Below, one piece after another: positions 6,851 through 16,309 of a stretch of DNA of 64,000 bases. The notes beneath the pieces are model-generated. The model was given only the letters and a program-made list of their open reading frames with translations. It ran no database searches and was not told where the DNA came from. A program made the position numbers and the translations under genes. This DNA is from Pseudoflavonifractor phocaeensis (GTDB taxonomy: Bacteria; Bacillota; Clostridia; Oscillospirales; Oscillospiraceae). How positions within the stretch are numbered: the stretch's first letter is position 1; the number at the start of each line of letters is the position of its first letter. The DNA is taken from positions 1 to 64,000 of the forward strand of contig NZ_JACLZC010000004.1 in assembly GCF_016901735.1 (NCBI RefSeq), in the 5' to 3' direction.

Positions 6851-8382
6851 AGATGACAACCAGAAAAGATATTGAACAGGTCCTGTGGAACGCCTGTGAT
6901 AGTTTCCGCGGCAAGATCGACAGTTCCCGCTATAAAGACTATATCCTCTCCATGTTGTTCGTAAAGTACCTCAGCGATGTTTCCAAAGAGAGACGCGAAT
7001 GGTATATCAAACAGTATGACGGGGATATGCGCCGGGTGGAACGGGCCATGAGCCGGGAACGCTTTGCAATAGACGAGCAGTCCACCTTCGACTATCTCTA
7101 TGCCAACCGGAACGACGCTGAAATCGGCCAGAAAATCAATGTGGCACTGAACCACATCGAAGAACACAACAGCGGAAAGCTGCGAAATGTATTCCGGGCC
7201 ATCGATTTCAACTCCCAAGTGGATTTTGGTGAACCCAAAGAGAAGAACTCTACCCTGCGCAACTTGCTGGAGGATTTCAATGGCCTGGATCTGCGGCCCA
7301 GTCAGTTGGGTTCCGCCGATATCATCGGAGATGCCTATGAATACATGATTGCCATGTTCGCCTCTGATGCCGGAAAGAAGGGCGGGGAGTTTTTCACGCC
7401 AAGCCAGGTTTCTGAGCTGGTGGCCTCTCTGGTGCAGCCCAAGGAGAACGATCGAATCTACGACCCCACCTGCGGCAGCGGCGGTTTGTTGCTGAAAGCC
7501 TATAAAAAAGTACCCAGTGGCAAGGTGGCTATCTATGGCCAGGAGCTCAACGCTCAGACCTGGGCTCTCTGCACTATGAATATGTTCCTGCACGGTGTGG
7601 ATGACGCCAGAATTTGGCAGGGCGATACCCTCTCCAATCCTCAGAATGTTGAGGATGATGATTTGATGAGCTTCCAGGTGGTGGTGGCAAATCCGCCGTT
7701 CAGTCTGGACAAGTGGGACAGCGGATTCCTCTCGGAGGCCGAAGCGGACAGCAAAGGCAAGAAGAAAATGTCCGCTGAACTGGACCCTTATCACCGTTTT
7801 AATTGGGGTGTTCCTCCCACTTCCAAAGGCGACTACGCCTTTGTGTTGCACATGCTTTCCAGCCTGGATGCGGAAAACGGCCGCATGGCGGTGGTGCTGC
7901 CTCATGGTGTTCTGTTTCGTGGAGCCAGCGAGGGAAAAATTCGCCGTCAGCTGGTAGAGATGAATCTGCTGGATGCAGTCATTGGCCTCCCTGCCAACCT
8001 GTTTTACGGCACCGGTATTCCGGCTTGTATCCTGGTATTCAAGAAGAACCGCACCTGCCGGGATGTACTATTCATCGACGCCTCTGGGGACGGGAACTTC
8101 GAAAAGAGTAAGAACCAGAACATTCTACGGGACAGCGACATCACCCGCATTGTCAACGCCTATCAAGCACGACAGAACGAGGATAAGTATAGCTATGTGG
8201 CCTCCTTCGACGAGATCAAGGAGAACGACTTCAACTTGAATATCCCCCGGTATGTGGATACCTTTGAGGAAGAAGAACTGGTGGATATTGAAGAGGTACA
8301 GCGGAACATTGCTAATATTGAGGCAGAACTGGCTGAAGTACAGGCGCAGATGGCAAAGTACTTGGAAGAATTAGGACTATAA
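6847..8382 (+). CDS. hsdM: type I restriction-modification methyltransferase subunit HsdM
   Basis: This 511-residue N6-adenine methyltransferase has an HsdM N-terminal helical domain (residues 5-150), then the S-adenosylmethionine motif DPTCGSGG (206-213) and the catalytic NPPF (282-285). KGGEFFTPSQVSELV, the usual lead-in to the methyltransferase fold, and a C-terminal coiled coil that contacts HsdS are also present. Length and motifs are intact. Paired with HsdS it methylates the recognition site, and with HsdR it licenses cleavage of unmodified DNA. It is translationally coupled to the upstream half-HsdS. Confidence 0.95.
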   Translation: MKMTTRKDIEQVLWNACDSFRGKIDSSRYKDYILSMLFVKYLSDVSKERREWYIKQYDGDMRRVERAMSRERFAIDEQSTFDYLYANRNDAEIGQKINVALNHIEEHNSGKLRNVFRAIDFNSQVDFGEPKEKNSTLRNLLEDFNGLDLRPSQLGSADIIGDAYEYMIAMFASDAGKKGGEFFTPSQVSELVASLVQPKENDRIYDPTCGSGGLLLKAYKKVPSGKVAIYGQELNAQTWALCTMNMFLHGVDDARIWQGDTLSNPQNVEDDDLMSFQVVVANPPFSLDKWDSGFLSEAEADSKGKKKMSAELDPYHRFNWGVPPTSKGDYAFVLHMLSSLDAENGRMAVVLPHGVLFRGASEGKIRRQLVEMNLLDAVIGLPANLFYGTGIPACILVFKKNRTCRDVLFIDASGDGNFEKSKNQNILRDSDITRIVNAYQARQNEDKYSYVASFDEIKENDFNLNIPRYVDTFEEEELVDIEEVQRNIANIEAELAEVQAQMAKYLEELGL

Positions 8383-8397
8383 GGGGAAGAAAATTAT

Positions 8398-9240
8398 ATG
8401 AAAATCATTTTTTATGATGTGGAACATGGGAGTTGTTGCCATATTATTACTCCCAACGGTAAACATATTCTGATTGATGTCGGGTCTAAGTCCGACTCCA
8501 GTATTGTTGACTATATTAACCGTAAATATTATTTCGGATACGGTGGCTACATTGATGAGCTAATTATTACTCATCCCCACGAAGATCACATTTATGATTT
8601 GCCTAAACTTTACAGAACACTTCCACCCAGAGTGTTATATCGTCCAAAAGCGGCATTTGATATTGTGCCTGCGTTAGATTCTGCAATCCACAGACAAATT
8701 GCGGATTGTGCAAATCAAATGAACCGATCGTACAATCAACCTGTTTCTGAAGAGCATGTGCCTACTAATGATTTTACTAATGGTGGAGTCCATTTCGACA
8801 TTATTGAACCAGATGAAAGATGGTGTACGAAAAAGGATATAAATACTTTCTCGTGCATTATTGTTCTGTCATATAACGGCTATAAGTTTGTACTTACTGG
8901 AGACAATCCAGCTAATATTCTTTATGATATGGTGACTACCAACTATCAAAATATTTGTGAAAAAATAAGAGACGCCACAGTTCTATTAGCACCGCATCAC
9001 GGACGCTCTAACGAGTTTTGTCCCGAGTTTTTTGGTTGCGTTAACCCACAATTGACAGTTGTATCAGATAAGTCGATTATGCATGGAACACAGGGGGACA
9101 CATCTAAACTTTATAAGGGGCGGGGCGCACACTTATACGGACAGGATAGGTATGTATTGACTACCCGAAACGATGGTACGATTTCTTTTGATGTAGATAA
9201 AGGAAGTTGCATTGTGTCTTTTAATCAAGGAGGGTACTAA
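8398..9240 (+). CDS. MBL-fold metallo-hydrolase (ComEC-like) embedded in the hsd operon
   Basis: This 280-residue metallo-beta-lactamase fold has the metal motif His59-x-His61-x-Asp63-His64 (THPHEDH), a later metal-ligand-like FVLTGDNPA and LLAPHHGRSNEF. This arrangement resembles the C-terminal domain of ComEC/Rec2 and free-standing relatives that act on nucleic acids or small phosphodiesters. No signal peptide is visible. The gene starts 15 bp after hsdM and its stop overlaps the ATG of the next membrane-protein gene, so the two are a translational pair. It is more AT-rich than hsdM, suggesting separate acquisition. Substrate unknown. Confidence 0.8.
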   Translation: MKIIFYDVEHGSCCHIITPNGKHILIDVGSKSDSSIVDYINRKYYFGYGGYIDELIITHPHEDHIYDLPKLYRTLPPRVLYRPKAAFDIVPALDSAIHRQIADCANQMNRSYNQPVSEEHVPTNDFTNGGVHFDIIEPDERWCTKKDINTFSCIIVLSYNGYKFVLTGDNPANILYDMVTTNYQNICEKIRDATVLLAPHHGRSNEFCPEFFGCVNPQLTVVSDKSIMHGTQGDTSKLYKGRGAHLYGQDRYVLTTRNDGTISFDVDKGSCIVSFNQGGY

Positions 9241-9737
9241 TGGAAGTTAAAGTGCCGTTCTATAACATTTTGAATATGTTTTTGACTGGTCTGGTATTTA
9301 TCGGCGGATGTTTAATCATCTTTCCGGATACTGCCGTTGCATTATTCAACAGCGACATAATCGAAAACCTTGGAGCGGGGCCCGAAATTGTAGTCACTAT
9401 TTGTACATTTGCGGTTGCATACGAAGTTGGATTGATTATCAACCGCACTGGATCAGTTGTTCTTGAGCCTTTGCTTAAAAGGACTAAACTGATTCCGTTT
9501 AATGATAACTACACATTATTTAACCAGAAGAAAAAGGAATATCCCATTATGAACACCTTGTCCAGAGAATATGCCCTATCCCGTACAGGGGTTGTCCTTT
9601 TTCTGTCACTGCTTATCTTGTCTGCGGTTGAAGGAAAGTGCTCTTTGGTGGCTATATGTGCTGTCATAACAGGGATTTACTTCCTGTCCTGCAGAAAACA
9701 TGCCGGGAAAATAGTTGAACTTATGCAGAATGGGTGA
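9240..9737 (+). CDS. multi-pass membrane protein coupled to the MBL hydrolase
   Basis: I do not recognise this 165-residue protein. Hydrophobic stretches at about residues 9-29, 50-70, 116-131 and 132-150 suggest four membrane helices. A basic, tyrosine-containing loop of about 45 residues (RTKLIPFNDNYTLF) lies between helices 2 and 3. The ATG overlaps the MBL stop codon (TAATG), implying co-translation and probably interaction. Low GC content matches its partner, not hsdM. A membrane effector or sensor for the MBL enzyme is a reasonable guess given the defence context, but nothing in the sequence proves it. Confidence 0.65.
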   Translation: MEVKVPFYNILNMFLTGLVFIGGCLIIFPDTAVALFNSDIIENLGAGPEIVVTICTFAVAYEVGLIINRTGSVVLEPLLKRTKLIPFNDNYTLFNQKKKEYPIMNTLSREYALSRTGVVLFLSLLILSAVEGKCSLVAICAVITGIYFLSCRKHAGKIVELMQNG

Positions 9738-9886
9738 TTGCTGTGGTTCAACTATTGAAGGCTTTAGAAAATTTGGGAATTTGAAGCAGGTTGTAGACAA
9801 ATTTTGTTGATGGAGACAACAGAAGTACATGGATGAGTTGGCCACAGATATGATGCGGCCGAAAGAACGAGGTGTGGTCAATAAAA

Positions 9887-10291
9887 ATGGATTATATTAA
9901 CTTGAGTGATTTGGCGGGCAAAATACCGAAATTGGACATGCCCAATTTGCCCCCAATCGATCCTCCGTCCCTCGGTTATAAGATTCCTCATATGGAGACG
10001 ATTGATCCAGAAGATACCATTATGGGGGATATCAAACATAAGATCCAGGAACAAAATGAGCTGGCAGCAAAACAAATCGAGGTCTTGGTTCAGCAAAATC
10101 AATTGTTGTCAGATAATTACAACAAACTAAAAGATATGTACGATGCACAGGAACGCGCTTATCAAGAAAGTAGAGAGGATTTAAAAAGTAGTAGGATTTT
10201 TAATCGCTGGATGATGGTCATTGCCGTTATAGCAATGCTGGCTGCTATTGCCAGCCCTATCGTGACCATTCTTGTAAGTAATCCGCAGTAA
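9887..10291 (+). CDS. coiled-coil, tail-anchored membrane protein
   Basis: This protein of about 134 residues begins with a proline-rich segment (KLDMPNLPPIDPPSLGYKIP). A long heptad-type coiled coil covers about residues 50-105 (QNELAAKQIEVLVQQNQLLS), and a single C-terminal membrane helix ends the chain (MMVIAVIAMLAAIASPIVTI). The ATG at 9887 is used; a GTG at 9872 is possible and would add five residues. It lies between the MBL-membrane pair and the full hsdS. The layout, a soluble oligomerising stalk anchored at its tail, suggests a membrane scaffold. No family is recognised. Confidence 0.6.
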   Translation: MDYINLSDLAGKIPKLDMPNLPPIDPPSLGYKIPHMETIDPEDTIMGDIKHKIQEQNELAAKQIEVLVQQNQLLSDNYNKLKDMYDAQERAYQESREDLKSSRIFNRWMMVIAVIAMLAAIASPIVTILVSNPQ

Positions 10292-10302
10292 GGGGGGATG
10301 GT

Positions 10303-11550
10303 ATGAAACCGGAAATTAAACAGCGTATCGAGCAAATCCACCAGAGTGAAATTCCTGAGGCATATAAAAAAACAAAAGCAGGTATTCTCCCTAGCGATTG
10401 GGATGTGTATATGCTTGGAGATTGCCTCAGCCGTGTGGAGAGACCGGTGGAGGTTAAGCCTAACGAATTGTACACGCAAATCGGTATCCGTTCCCATGGA
10501 AAAGGCCTCTTCTATAAAGAACCCGTTACAGGTGCAGCGCTGGGAAACAAGGCGGTCTTTTGGATTGAGCCGGACTGCTTTATAGTGAATATTGTTTTCG
10601 CATGGGAACAGGCAATCGGAAAGACCACACAATCTGAAGTAGGAATGATTGGATCTCACCGTTTTCCGATGTACCGCCCTGTAAACGATAGAGTTGATAT
10701 CGATTACCTCATTTCTTATTTTTTGACAAAGCGGGGAACCGATATTCTGGAGGCAGCATCTCCTGGAGGAGCAGGTCGAAACAAAACACTGGGACAAGAT
10801 CGCTTTTTGAAAAGTAAAATCGTACTGCCTCCCATTGAAGACCAACAAAAAATTGCTGCTATCCTCACCACCCAAGACAGAGTGATTGAACTGAAAGAAA
10901 AGCGCCTTGCCGAGAAGCAGCGACAGAAAAAGTATCTCATGCAGCAGCTTTTGACAGGCAAAAAGCGTCTGCCGGGGTTTAATGGAGCGTGGAAGGCGGA
11001 TCGTTTGGGTAAGTTGTTTCTTGAACGCAAAGAAACAAACTGTGAAGGCTTACAGATGCTGGCCATTACAGGAACCCAAGGTATCATTCCAAGAAAAGAG
11101 TTAGATTTGAAAGACAATTCCAGCGAGGACAAATCAAAATATTTGAGAGTTTGCGTTGGGGATATTGGATATAACACAATGCGGATGTGGCAGGGGGTTT
11201 CAGCATATTCCAACTATGAAGGTATTGTTAGTCCGGCCTATACAATTTTGAAGCCAAGTTTATCAATTAATACAAAATACTTTGCATATCTTTTCAAAAT
11301 GCCAGAGATTGTTTTCATGTTTTATCGTTTCTCTCAGGGCTTAGTAGACGACACTCGCAACCTGAAATATGAGAATTTTAAGAAAATCAAGGTTTGCTAT
11401 CCACCGGATATGAAAGAACAAACCGCCATTGCCGAAGTCCTTTCTGCCGCTGACCGGGAAATTGAACTGCTCCGACAGGATATTGAACAGGAAAAACAAA
11501 AGAAAAAAGCCCTGATGCAGCTTTTGCTGACGGGTATTGTGAGGGTTTAA
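10303..11550 (+). CDS. hsdS: type I restriction-modification specificity subunit HsdS
   Basis: This 415-residue specificity subunit has the classic twofold layout. The first target-recognition domain covers about residues 25-175. A conserved helix follows (PPIEDQQKIAAILTTQDRVI) with the YLMQQLLTGKKRLPGF linker. The second recognition domain covers about 225-355, and the repeated helix is EQTAIAEVLSAADREIELLR ending in LLLTGIVRV. The two halves would bind the two parts of a bipartite asymmetric site. The ATG at 10303 follows AGGGGGG. It is separated from hsdM by three AT-rich accessory genes, which is unusual. Confidence 0.93.
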   Translation: MKPEIKQRIEQIHQSEIPEAYKKTKAGILPSDWDVYMLGDCLSRVERPVEVKPNELYTQIGIRSHGKGLFYKEPVTGAALGNKAVFWIEPDCFIVNIVFAWEQAIGKTTQSEVGMIGSHRFPMYRPVNDRVDIDYLISYFLTKRGTDILEAASPGGAGRNKTLGQDRFLKSKIVLPPIEDQQKIAAILTTQDRVIELKEKRLAEKQRQKKYLMQQLLTGKKRLPGFNGAWKADRLGKLFLERKETNCEGLQMLAITGTQGIIPRKELDLKDNSSEDKSKYLRVCVGDIGYNTMRMWQGVSAYSNYEGIVSPAYTILKPSLSINTKYFAYLFKMPEIVFMFYRFSQGLVDDTRNLKYENFKKIKVCYPPDMKEQTAIAEVLSAADREIELLRQDIEQEKQKKKALMQLLLTGIVRV

Positions 11551-11560
11551 GGAGGTAACT

Positions 11561-12385
11561 ATGAAACAGCCTATCGTTGCCATTATGTATGATTTTGATA
11601 AAACGCTTTGTACAAAAGACATGCAGGAATATGCTTTCATCCCCGCGTTAGGTATGAGCTCCTCTATGTTTTGGGGTGAAGTTAACGCGATGACTGACTC
11701 TGAGGAAATGGATAACATCTTAGCCTATATGTATAAAATGGTTGAAAAAGCAAAGGAAAAGAAAGTTACTATTACACGAGATACTTTTCGGGAAATGGGA
11801 AGTAAAGTTGAATACTTTGACGGCGTAAAAACATGGTTCGAACGAATCAACGCTTATGCAGAAAAGATAGGTGTACGAGTAGAGCATTACATCGTTTCCT
11901 CTGGTATCAAAGAAATTATTGAAGGAACCGAAATTGCACATTTTTTCAAAAAGATCTATGCGTGTGAATTTATGTATGATTATACTGGTTCCATTCAGTG
12001 GCCTAAGTTTGCCGTAAATTACACTGCAAAAACTCAATTCCTGTTCCGAATCAATAAAGGAGTACTTACGATTGACAGTAAAAGTGCAGACAAATTGAAT
12101 CGTTTTACACCTGAAAATGAGCGCCGTGTGCCCTTCCGCAATATGATTTATATCGGAGATGGTCTGACCGATGTCCCCTGTATGAAACTCGTAAAATCGA
12201 ATGGTGGACAGTCTATTGCTGTGTTTGACCAAGAAAAAGGGAAAGATGCTGCTGAAGCTTTGAAAAAAGCTGAGAGAGTTAATTTCATTACAGCAGCGGA
12301 TTATGGACCAGGGAGTGACATGGAGATCATTGTCCAAGCAATTCTAAAAAAAATTCAAGCTGTAGAAGAAATGCAATCTTACTGA
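11561..12385 (+). CDS. HAD-superfamily phosphatase within the hsd operon
   Basis: This 274-residue HAD phosphatase has motif I YDFDKTL with its two aspartates, motif II in HYIVSSGIKEI and motif IV IYIGDGLTDVPC, with a helical cap between. The layout resembles phosphoserine-phosphatase-type HAD enzymes. GGAGG precedes the ATG by 6 nt, and the gene sits 10 bp after hsdS. HAD genes of this type are found inside some type I restriction loci, where their role is not established to my knowledge. It is AT-rich relative to hsdR. A nucleotide or phosphoprotein substrate is possible. Confidence 0.8.
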   Translation: MKQPIVAIMYDFDKTLCTKDMQEYAFIPALGMSSSMFWGEVNAMTDSEEMDNILAYMYKMVEKAKEKKVTITRDTFREMGSKVEYFDGVKTWFERINAYAEKIGVRVEHYIVSSGIKEIIEGTEIAHFFKKIYACEFMYDYTGSIQWPKFAVNYTAKTQFLFRINKGVLTIDSKSADKLNRFTPENERRVPFRNMIYIGDGLTDVPCMKLVKSNGGQSIAVFDQEKGKDAAEALKKAERVNFITAADYGPGSDMEIIVQAILKKIQAVEEMQSY

Positions 12386-12460
12386 TGGAGAATACAGCGA
12401 GGCGGGATTTCCCGTCCCGCTATTCCTGCTTTTACTGATAGTTCCGAAAGGAGACCAACC

Positions 12461-15400
12461 ATGGACAAATCTCTGTACTTAGAAAAGAATATCAGCCAGC
12501 AGCCGGCCATTGATCTGCTGCGGTCCATGGGCTATACCTACATATCCCCGGAGGACTGCGAGGCGCAGAGAGGCAGCCGATACCATGTGCTGCTGAAAGA
12601 CATCCTCCGGGGCCAGTTGCGGCGGCTCAACCGCTATGCCTTCGCCGGTGCGGAAAACGAGTTCTCCGCCGCCAACATCGAGCGGGCTATAGAAGATTTG
12701 GACGAGCCTTTAACTGACGGCCTGATCCGCTCCAGTGAAAAAATCTATGATGCCCTGTTGCTGGGCAAAAGCTATCCAGAGACTGTCGGTGAGGGTAAAA
12801 CCCTCAGTTTCAATCTGAAGTATATTGATTGGGAACATCCGGAGAACAACCTGTTCCATGTTACCGAGGAGTTTGCAGTAGACAGCCGGGACAAGCTTCA
12901 CAATGCCCGGCCGGATATCGTGCTGTTTATCAACGGTATTCCCTTCGCTGTCATTGAGTGTAAAACGCCCCAGATCAGCGTAGAACAGGCTGTGGCGCAG
13001 AACATCCGCAACCAACAAAAGGAGTATATTCCACAGCTCTACAAGTTTGCTCAGATCGTGATGGCGACCAATAAAAACGCTGTGAAGTATGCCACCACCG
13101 GCACGCCTAAAAAATTCTGGAATGTGTGGAAGGAGCAGGATGCCGCTTTCCTGGAAGAGGCACTGGCCCAGCATGTGACTGACCGCACCCCAACTGAGCA
13201 GGATCGGAATTTGATTTCTCTGTTCAGCAAAGAACGGGTCATGGAACTGATCCGGTACTTTGTCCTCTTTGACACCAATGTAAAGAAGATTTGCCGGTAT
13301 CAGCAGTATTTCGCCATCAAAAAGATTATCAAGACCATTCAGCAGTCGGACGAAAAGGGCAACCGTCAAAGTGGCGTCATCTGGCACACCCAGGGCAGCG
13401 GAAAAAGTCTGACTATGGTTATGCTGGCAAAGTATATCTTAATGGAACTGGCCGACTGCAACCCGAAAGTAGTCGTTGTCACTGACCGCAAGGAACTGGA
13501 TCGTCAGATTGCCGCCACCTTTGCTCACACCCGCCTCAATCCGGCCAGAGCTACCAGTGGACGGAATCTGGTAGAGCTGCTGAATAGCGGCAAGGCGGAT
13601 GTGGTCACTACTATTATCAATAAGTTCAACACCGCTGAGAAAATGGAGCACAAGAACTTTTCACGGGACGTGTTCTTGCTGGTGGATGAGAGCCATCGCT
13701 CCAACTATGGCCTGCTGGCGACGAAAATGAGAGCGGTATTCCCCAATGCCTGCTACATCGGCTTTACCGGAACGCCTTTGATGAAAAAAGAGAAGAACAC
13801 CATGGCCAAGTTCGGAAAGCTGATCCATAAATATACCATCAAGGACGGTGTGGATGACGGAGCCATTGTTCCTCTCATTTACGAAGGCCGCTTTGTGGAA
13901 CAGAATGTGGACGAGGCAAATATTGATCTCTGGTTCAAACAGAACACCAAACGGCTCACGGAAGCGCAGCGGGATGACCTTTCCCGGAAATGGAGCAGTA
14001 TTCGCCGCCTGACTTCCACCGATGCCCGTATCAAGCGGATCGCTCTGGATATCAATGAGCACTTCATTGATGGGTACAAAGATACCGGCTTTAAGGCTAT
14101 GCTGGCCACTAACTACAAGCGGGATGCAATTCGGTATCTGGAGTGTTTTGAGCAATTTGGGGATTTGAACTGTGCCGTGGTGATCTCACCGCCTGATCTG
14201 CGGGAAAGTGTAGACGATATAGACGAGGGTGCCGACGATAAGGTCATTACCTACTGGAATAAAATGATGAACCGCTACGGTGACGCAGATGCCTACGAAG
14301 AGGCAATGAAGAACCAGTTCTGCGCAGGGGACATCGATATTCTTATTGTGTGCAGTAAGCTGCTTACCGGTTTTGATGCCCCCATCTGCCAGGTGCTCTA
14401 CATCGACAAAGAGTTGAAAGAACACGGTCTGCTCCAGGCTATTGCCCGCACCAATCGTCTGTATGAAGGCAAAGACTACGGCCTGATTGTGGATTACCGA
14501 GGACTGATTGAAAAGCTGGATACCGCTATGGATCTGTACAGCGGTGCCGGGCTGGAGAACTTTGACGGTGGAGACCTGAAGGGTGTCGTGGTGGATGTCA
14601 TGTCCTCTGTGGCTGGCCTGCGGGAAGCCTATACTCGGTTGACAGAATTGTTTGCAGACTTGAAAAATCCACGCGACACCGAAGAAGTGGAAGTGTTTCT
14701 TGCTGACGATAAGAAGCGAGAGAACTTTTATAATCTCCTCTGTGCTTTTGGCAAAGCGTTGAATATGGTGCTGAATGCGGAACAGGCGTATGCAGCCATT
14801 CCGAAAGATGAATTGAAGCAGTATCAAAACACTTTTATCTTTTTCTCCAAGGTACGCCGTAGCGTGAAAATCCGTTACTGCGATGCCATTGATAACCGGG
14901 AATATGAGCCGCTGATGCAAAATCTTTTGGATACACACCTCTCCGTAGCTGGTCTAAAACAGATCACCAGCCCCATCGATATTCTGAACAAAGATGACTT
15001 TGAACGGGAATTAGAGGAATTAGGTTCGCTCCGTGCAAAGGCAGATGCTATTACCAGCAAATTGACCCGCAGCATCAGCGAAAAGTATCAGGAGAATCCT
15101 GCCTATTACGACAGTTTCTCTAAGCGAATCAAGGACGCATTGGAGCAATACAAGGAAAAAGTGATCTCTGAGGCCGAATATCTGGCAAAGATGCGTACCA
15201 TCATGGAAGACTATCATGCCGGAAAAAGCACCGTGACATATCCGGAATCCATTAAGAATAATGTCCATGCCCAGGCGTTTTATGGTGTTCTGTCAGCGGT
15301 ATTCGACGAAGCGAAGGAAGCGGAAGTTTCTCCTGATTTTGCTGCAGAGATTGCGGAAGACATTACAAAGATTGTAGCTAACCACAGTCAGGTGGACTGG

Positions 15401-15550
15401 ACTAACAACAAAACAATCCACGACCGGATTTCGCAGGATATTGATGACCTTTTTTATGACTATGAGAAAGAACGGGGATTAAAACTGTCTTTTGACACCA
15501 TTGATAAAATCATTGAAAATGTCAAAACAGTAGCACTTCGGAGGTTTTGA
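12461..15550 (+). CDS. hsdR: type I restriction enzyme subunit HsdR
   Basis: This 1029-residue restriction and translocation subunit has a PD-(D/E)xK nuclease with Asp152 and Glu166-x-Lys168 (PFAVIECKTP). A SF2 helicase core follows, with Walker A TQGSGKS (310-316) and Walker B DESH (409-412). Motif III is YIGFTGTPL, with LLTGFDAPICQVLYID and AIARTNRLYEGKDYG in the second helicase lobe. A long helical C-terminus would dock on the HsdM-HsdS core. It translocates DNA and cuts after collision when sites are unmethylated. All motifs are intact, so the system looks active. AAAGGAG lies 8 nt before the ATG. Confidence 0.95.
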   Translation: MDKSLYLEKNISQQPAIDLLRSMGYTYISPEDCEAQRGSRYHVLLKDILRGQLRRLNRYAFAGAENEFSAANIERAIEDLDEPLTDGLIRSSEKIYDALLLGKSYPETVGEGKTLSFNLKYIDWEHPENNLFHVTEEFAVDSRDKLHNARPDIVLFINGIPFAVIECKTPQISVEQAVAQNIRNQQKEYIPQLYKFAQIVMATNKNAVKYATTGTPKKFWNVWKEQDAAFLEEALAQHVTDRTPTEQDRNLISLFSKERVMELIRYFVLFDTNVKKICRYQQYFAIKKIIKTIQQSDEKGNRQSGVIWHTQGSGKSLTMVMLAKYILMELADCNPKVVVVTDRKELDRQIAATFAHTRLNPARATSGRNLVELLNSGKADVVTTIINKFNTAEKMEHKNFSRDVFLLVDESHRSNYGLLATKMRAVFPNACYIGFTGTPLMKKEKNTMAKFGKLIHKYTIKDGVDDGAIVPLIYEGRFVEQNVDEANIDLWFKQNTKRLTEAQRDDLSRKWSSIRRLTSTDARIKRIALDINEHFIDGYKDTGFKAMLATNYKRDAIRYLECFEQFGDLNCAVVISPPDLRESVDDIDEGADDKVITYWNKMMNRYGDADAYEEAMKNQFCAGDIDILIVCSKLLTGFDAPICQVLYIDKELKEHGLLQAIARTNRLYEGKDYGLIVDYRGLIEKLDTAMDLYSGAGLENFDGGDLKGVVVDVMSSVAGLREAYTRLTELFADLKNPRDTEEVEVFLADDKKRENFYNLLCAFGKALNMVLNAEQAYAAIPKDELKQYQNTFIFFSKVRRSVKIRYCDAIDNREYEPLMQNLLDTHLSVAGLKQITSPIDILNKDDFERELEELGSLRAKADAITSKLTRSISEKYQENPAYYDSFSKRIKDALEQYKEKVISEAEYLAKMRTIMEDYHAGKSTVTYPESIKNNVHAQAFYGVLSAVFDEAKEAEVSPDFAAEIAEDITKIVANHSQVDWTNNKTIHDRISQDIDDLFYDYEKERGLKLSFDTIDKIIENVKTVALRRF

Positions 15551-15555
15551 CAACA

Positions 15556-16281
15556 ATGGCACAGGAAAGAACCGTCTTATATGAAAATAATGAGATTCGC
15601 TATCTGCTGGAACAGAAGCCGGTAAAAAATCTCAATCTGCGGATTCATAAGGATTGCATGGTTTATGTTTCAGCTAATCCAGATGTCCCAGCTGAGAAGG
15701 TTGACGATTTTGTAGTGAGCAAAGGGGCCTATATCCGCTCAGCACAAAGAAAGTTTCGGGAGATGGCACAGTATGCCCCTCAACCCAAGCAATATGTCAG
15801 CGGAGAGACTTTCTATCTGCTGGGCAGAGGAGTCCGCCTGAAAGTGGAGGAAAATGTGCGAGACACAATTTCCTCTGATGGGATTTATCTGCATCTTTGC
15901 GTGAAAGACACGGAAGCCTTTGCAAAAAAGCAAAAGATGGTGACCCGTTACCTGGATGAGCAGTGTCGAACTGTTTTTAGTGAGATCATTCTGGAAATCT
16001 ATCCTGTATTTCAAAAATATGGAGTACCGATGCCAACATTGCGGATTCGTGATATGGAGACACGGTGGGGCTCTTGCTTGGCAAAAAAGAGGGCTATTAC
16101 ACTCAACAAGCGTTTATTGGAAGCCCCCCGAAACTGTATCGAATATGTCGTAATGCATGAGTTCTGTCATTTTATCCACCCAAATCATTCAAAGCATTTT
16201 TATAGTTTCTTGGCCATGCTTATGCCCGATTGGAAAGAACGCAAGACAGTTTTAGATCGCAGCGCAACATTTTGGCTATGA
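15556..16281 (+). CDS. YgjP/SprT-like zinc metalloprotease
   Basis: This 241-residue protein of the YgjP (DUF45, 'M48 family') type has a C-terminal zinc-protease signature HEFCH (YVVMHEFCHFIHPNHSKHF) preceded by the typical TRWGSCLAKKRAITLN. The ATG at 15556 is used because GGAGG lies 11 nt upstream; a TTG at 15547 is too close to it. Proteins of this family regularly follow hsdR in clostridial type I restriction operons. Whether they process restriction subunits, for example to control HsdR, is a hypothesis. It follows hsdR after 5 bp. Confidence 0.85.
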   Translation: MAQERTVLYENNEIRYLLEQKPVKNLNLRIHKDCMVYVSANPDVPAEKVDDFVVSKGAYIRSAQRKFREMAQYAPQPKQYVSGETFYLLGRGVRLKVEENVRDTISSDGIYLHLCVKDTEAFAKKQKMVTRYLDEQCRTVFSEIILEIYPVFQKYGVPMPTLRIRDMETRWGSCLAKKRAITLNKRLLEAPRNCIEYVVMHEFCHFIHPNHSKHFYSFLAMLMPDWKERKTVLDRSATFWL

Positions 16282-16309
16282 GCAATTAAGCAAAAGGGGA
16301 AATGTTTCA

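Noticed and set aside
9811-9900. Short open segment (MDELATDMMRPKERGVVNKN) between the membrane protein and the coiled-coil gene
   Set aside because: It may be the tail of a decayed gene, but it is too short to assign and overlaps the next start.
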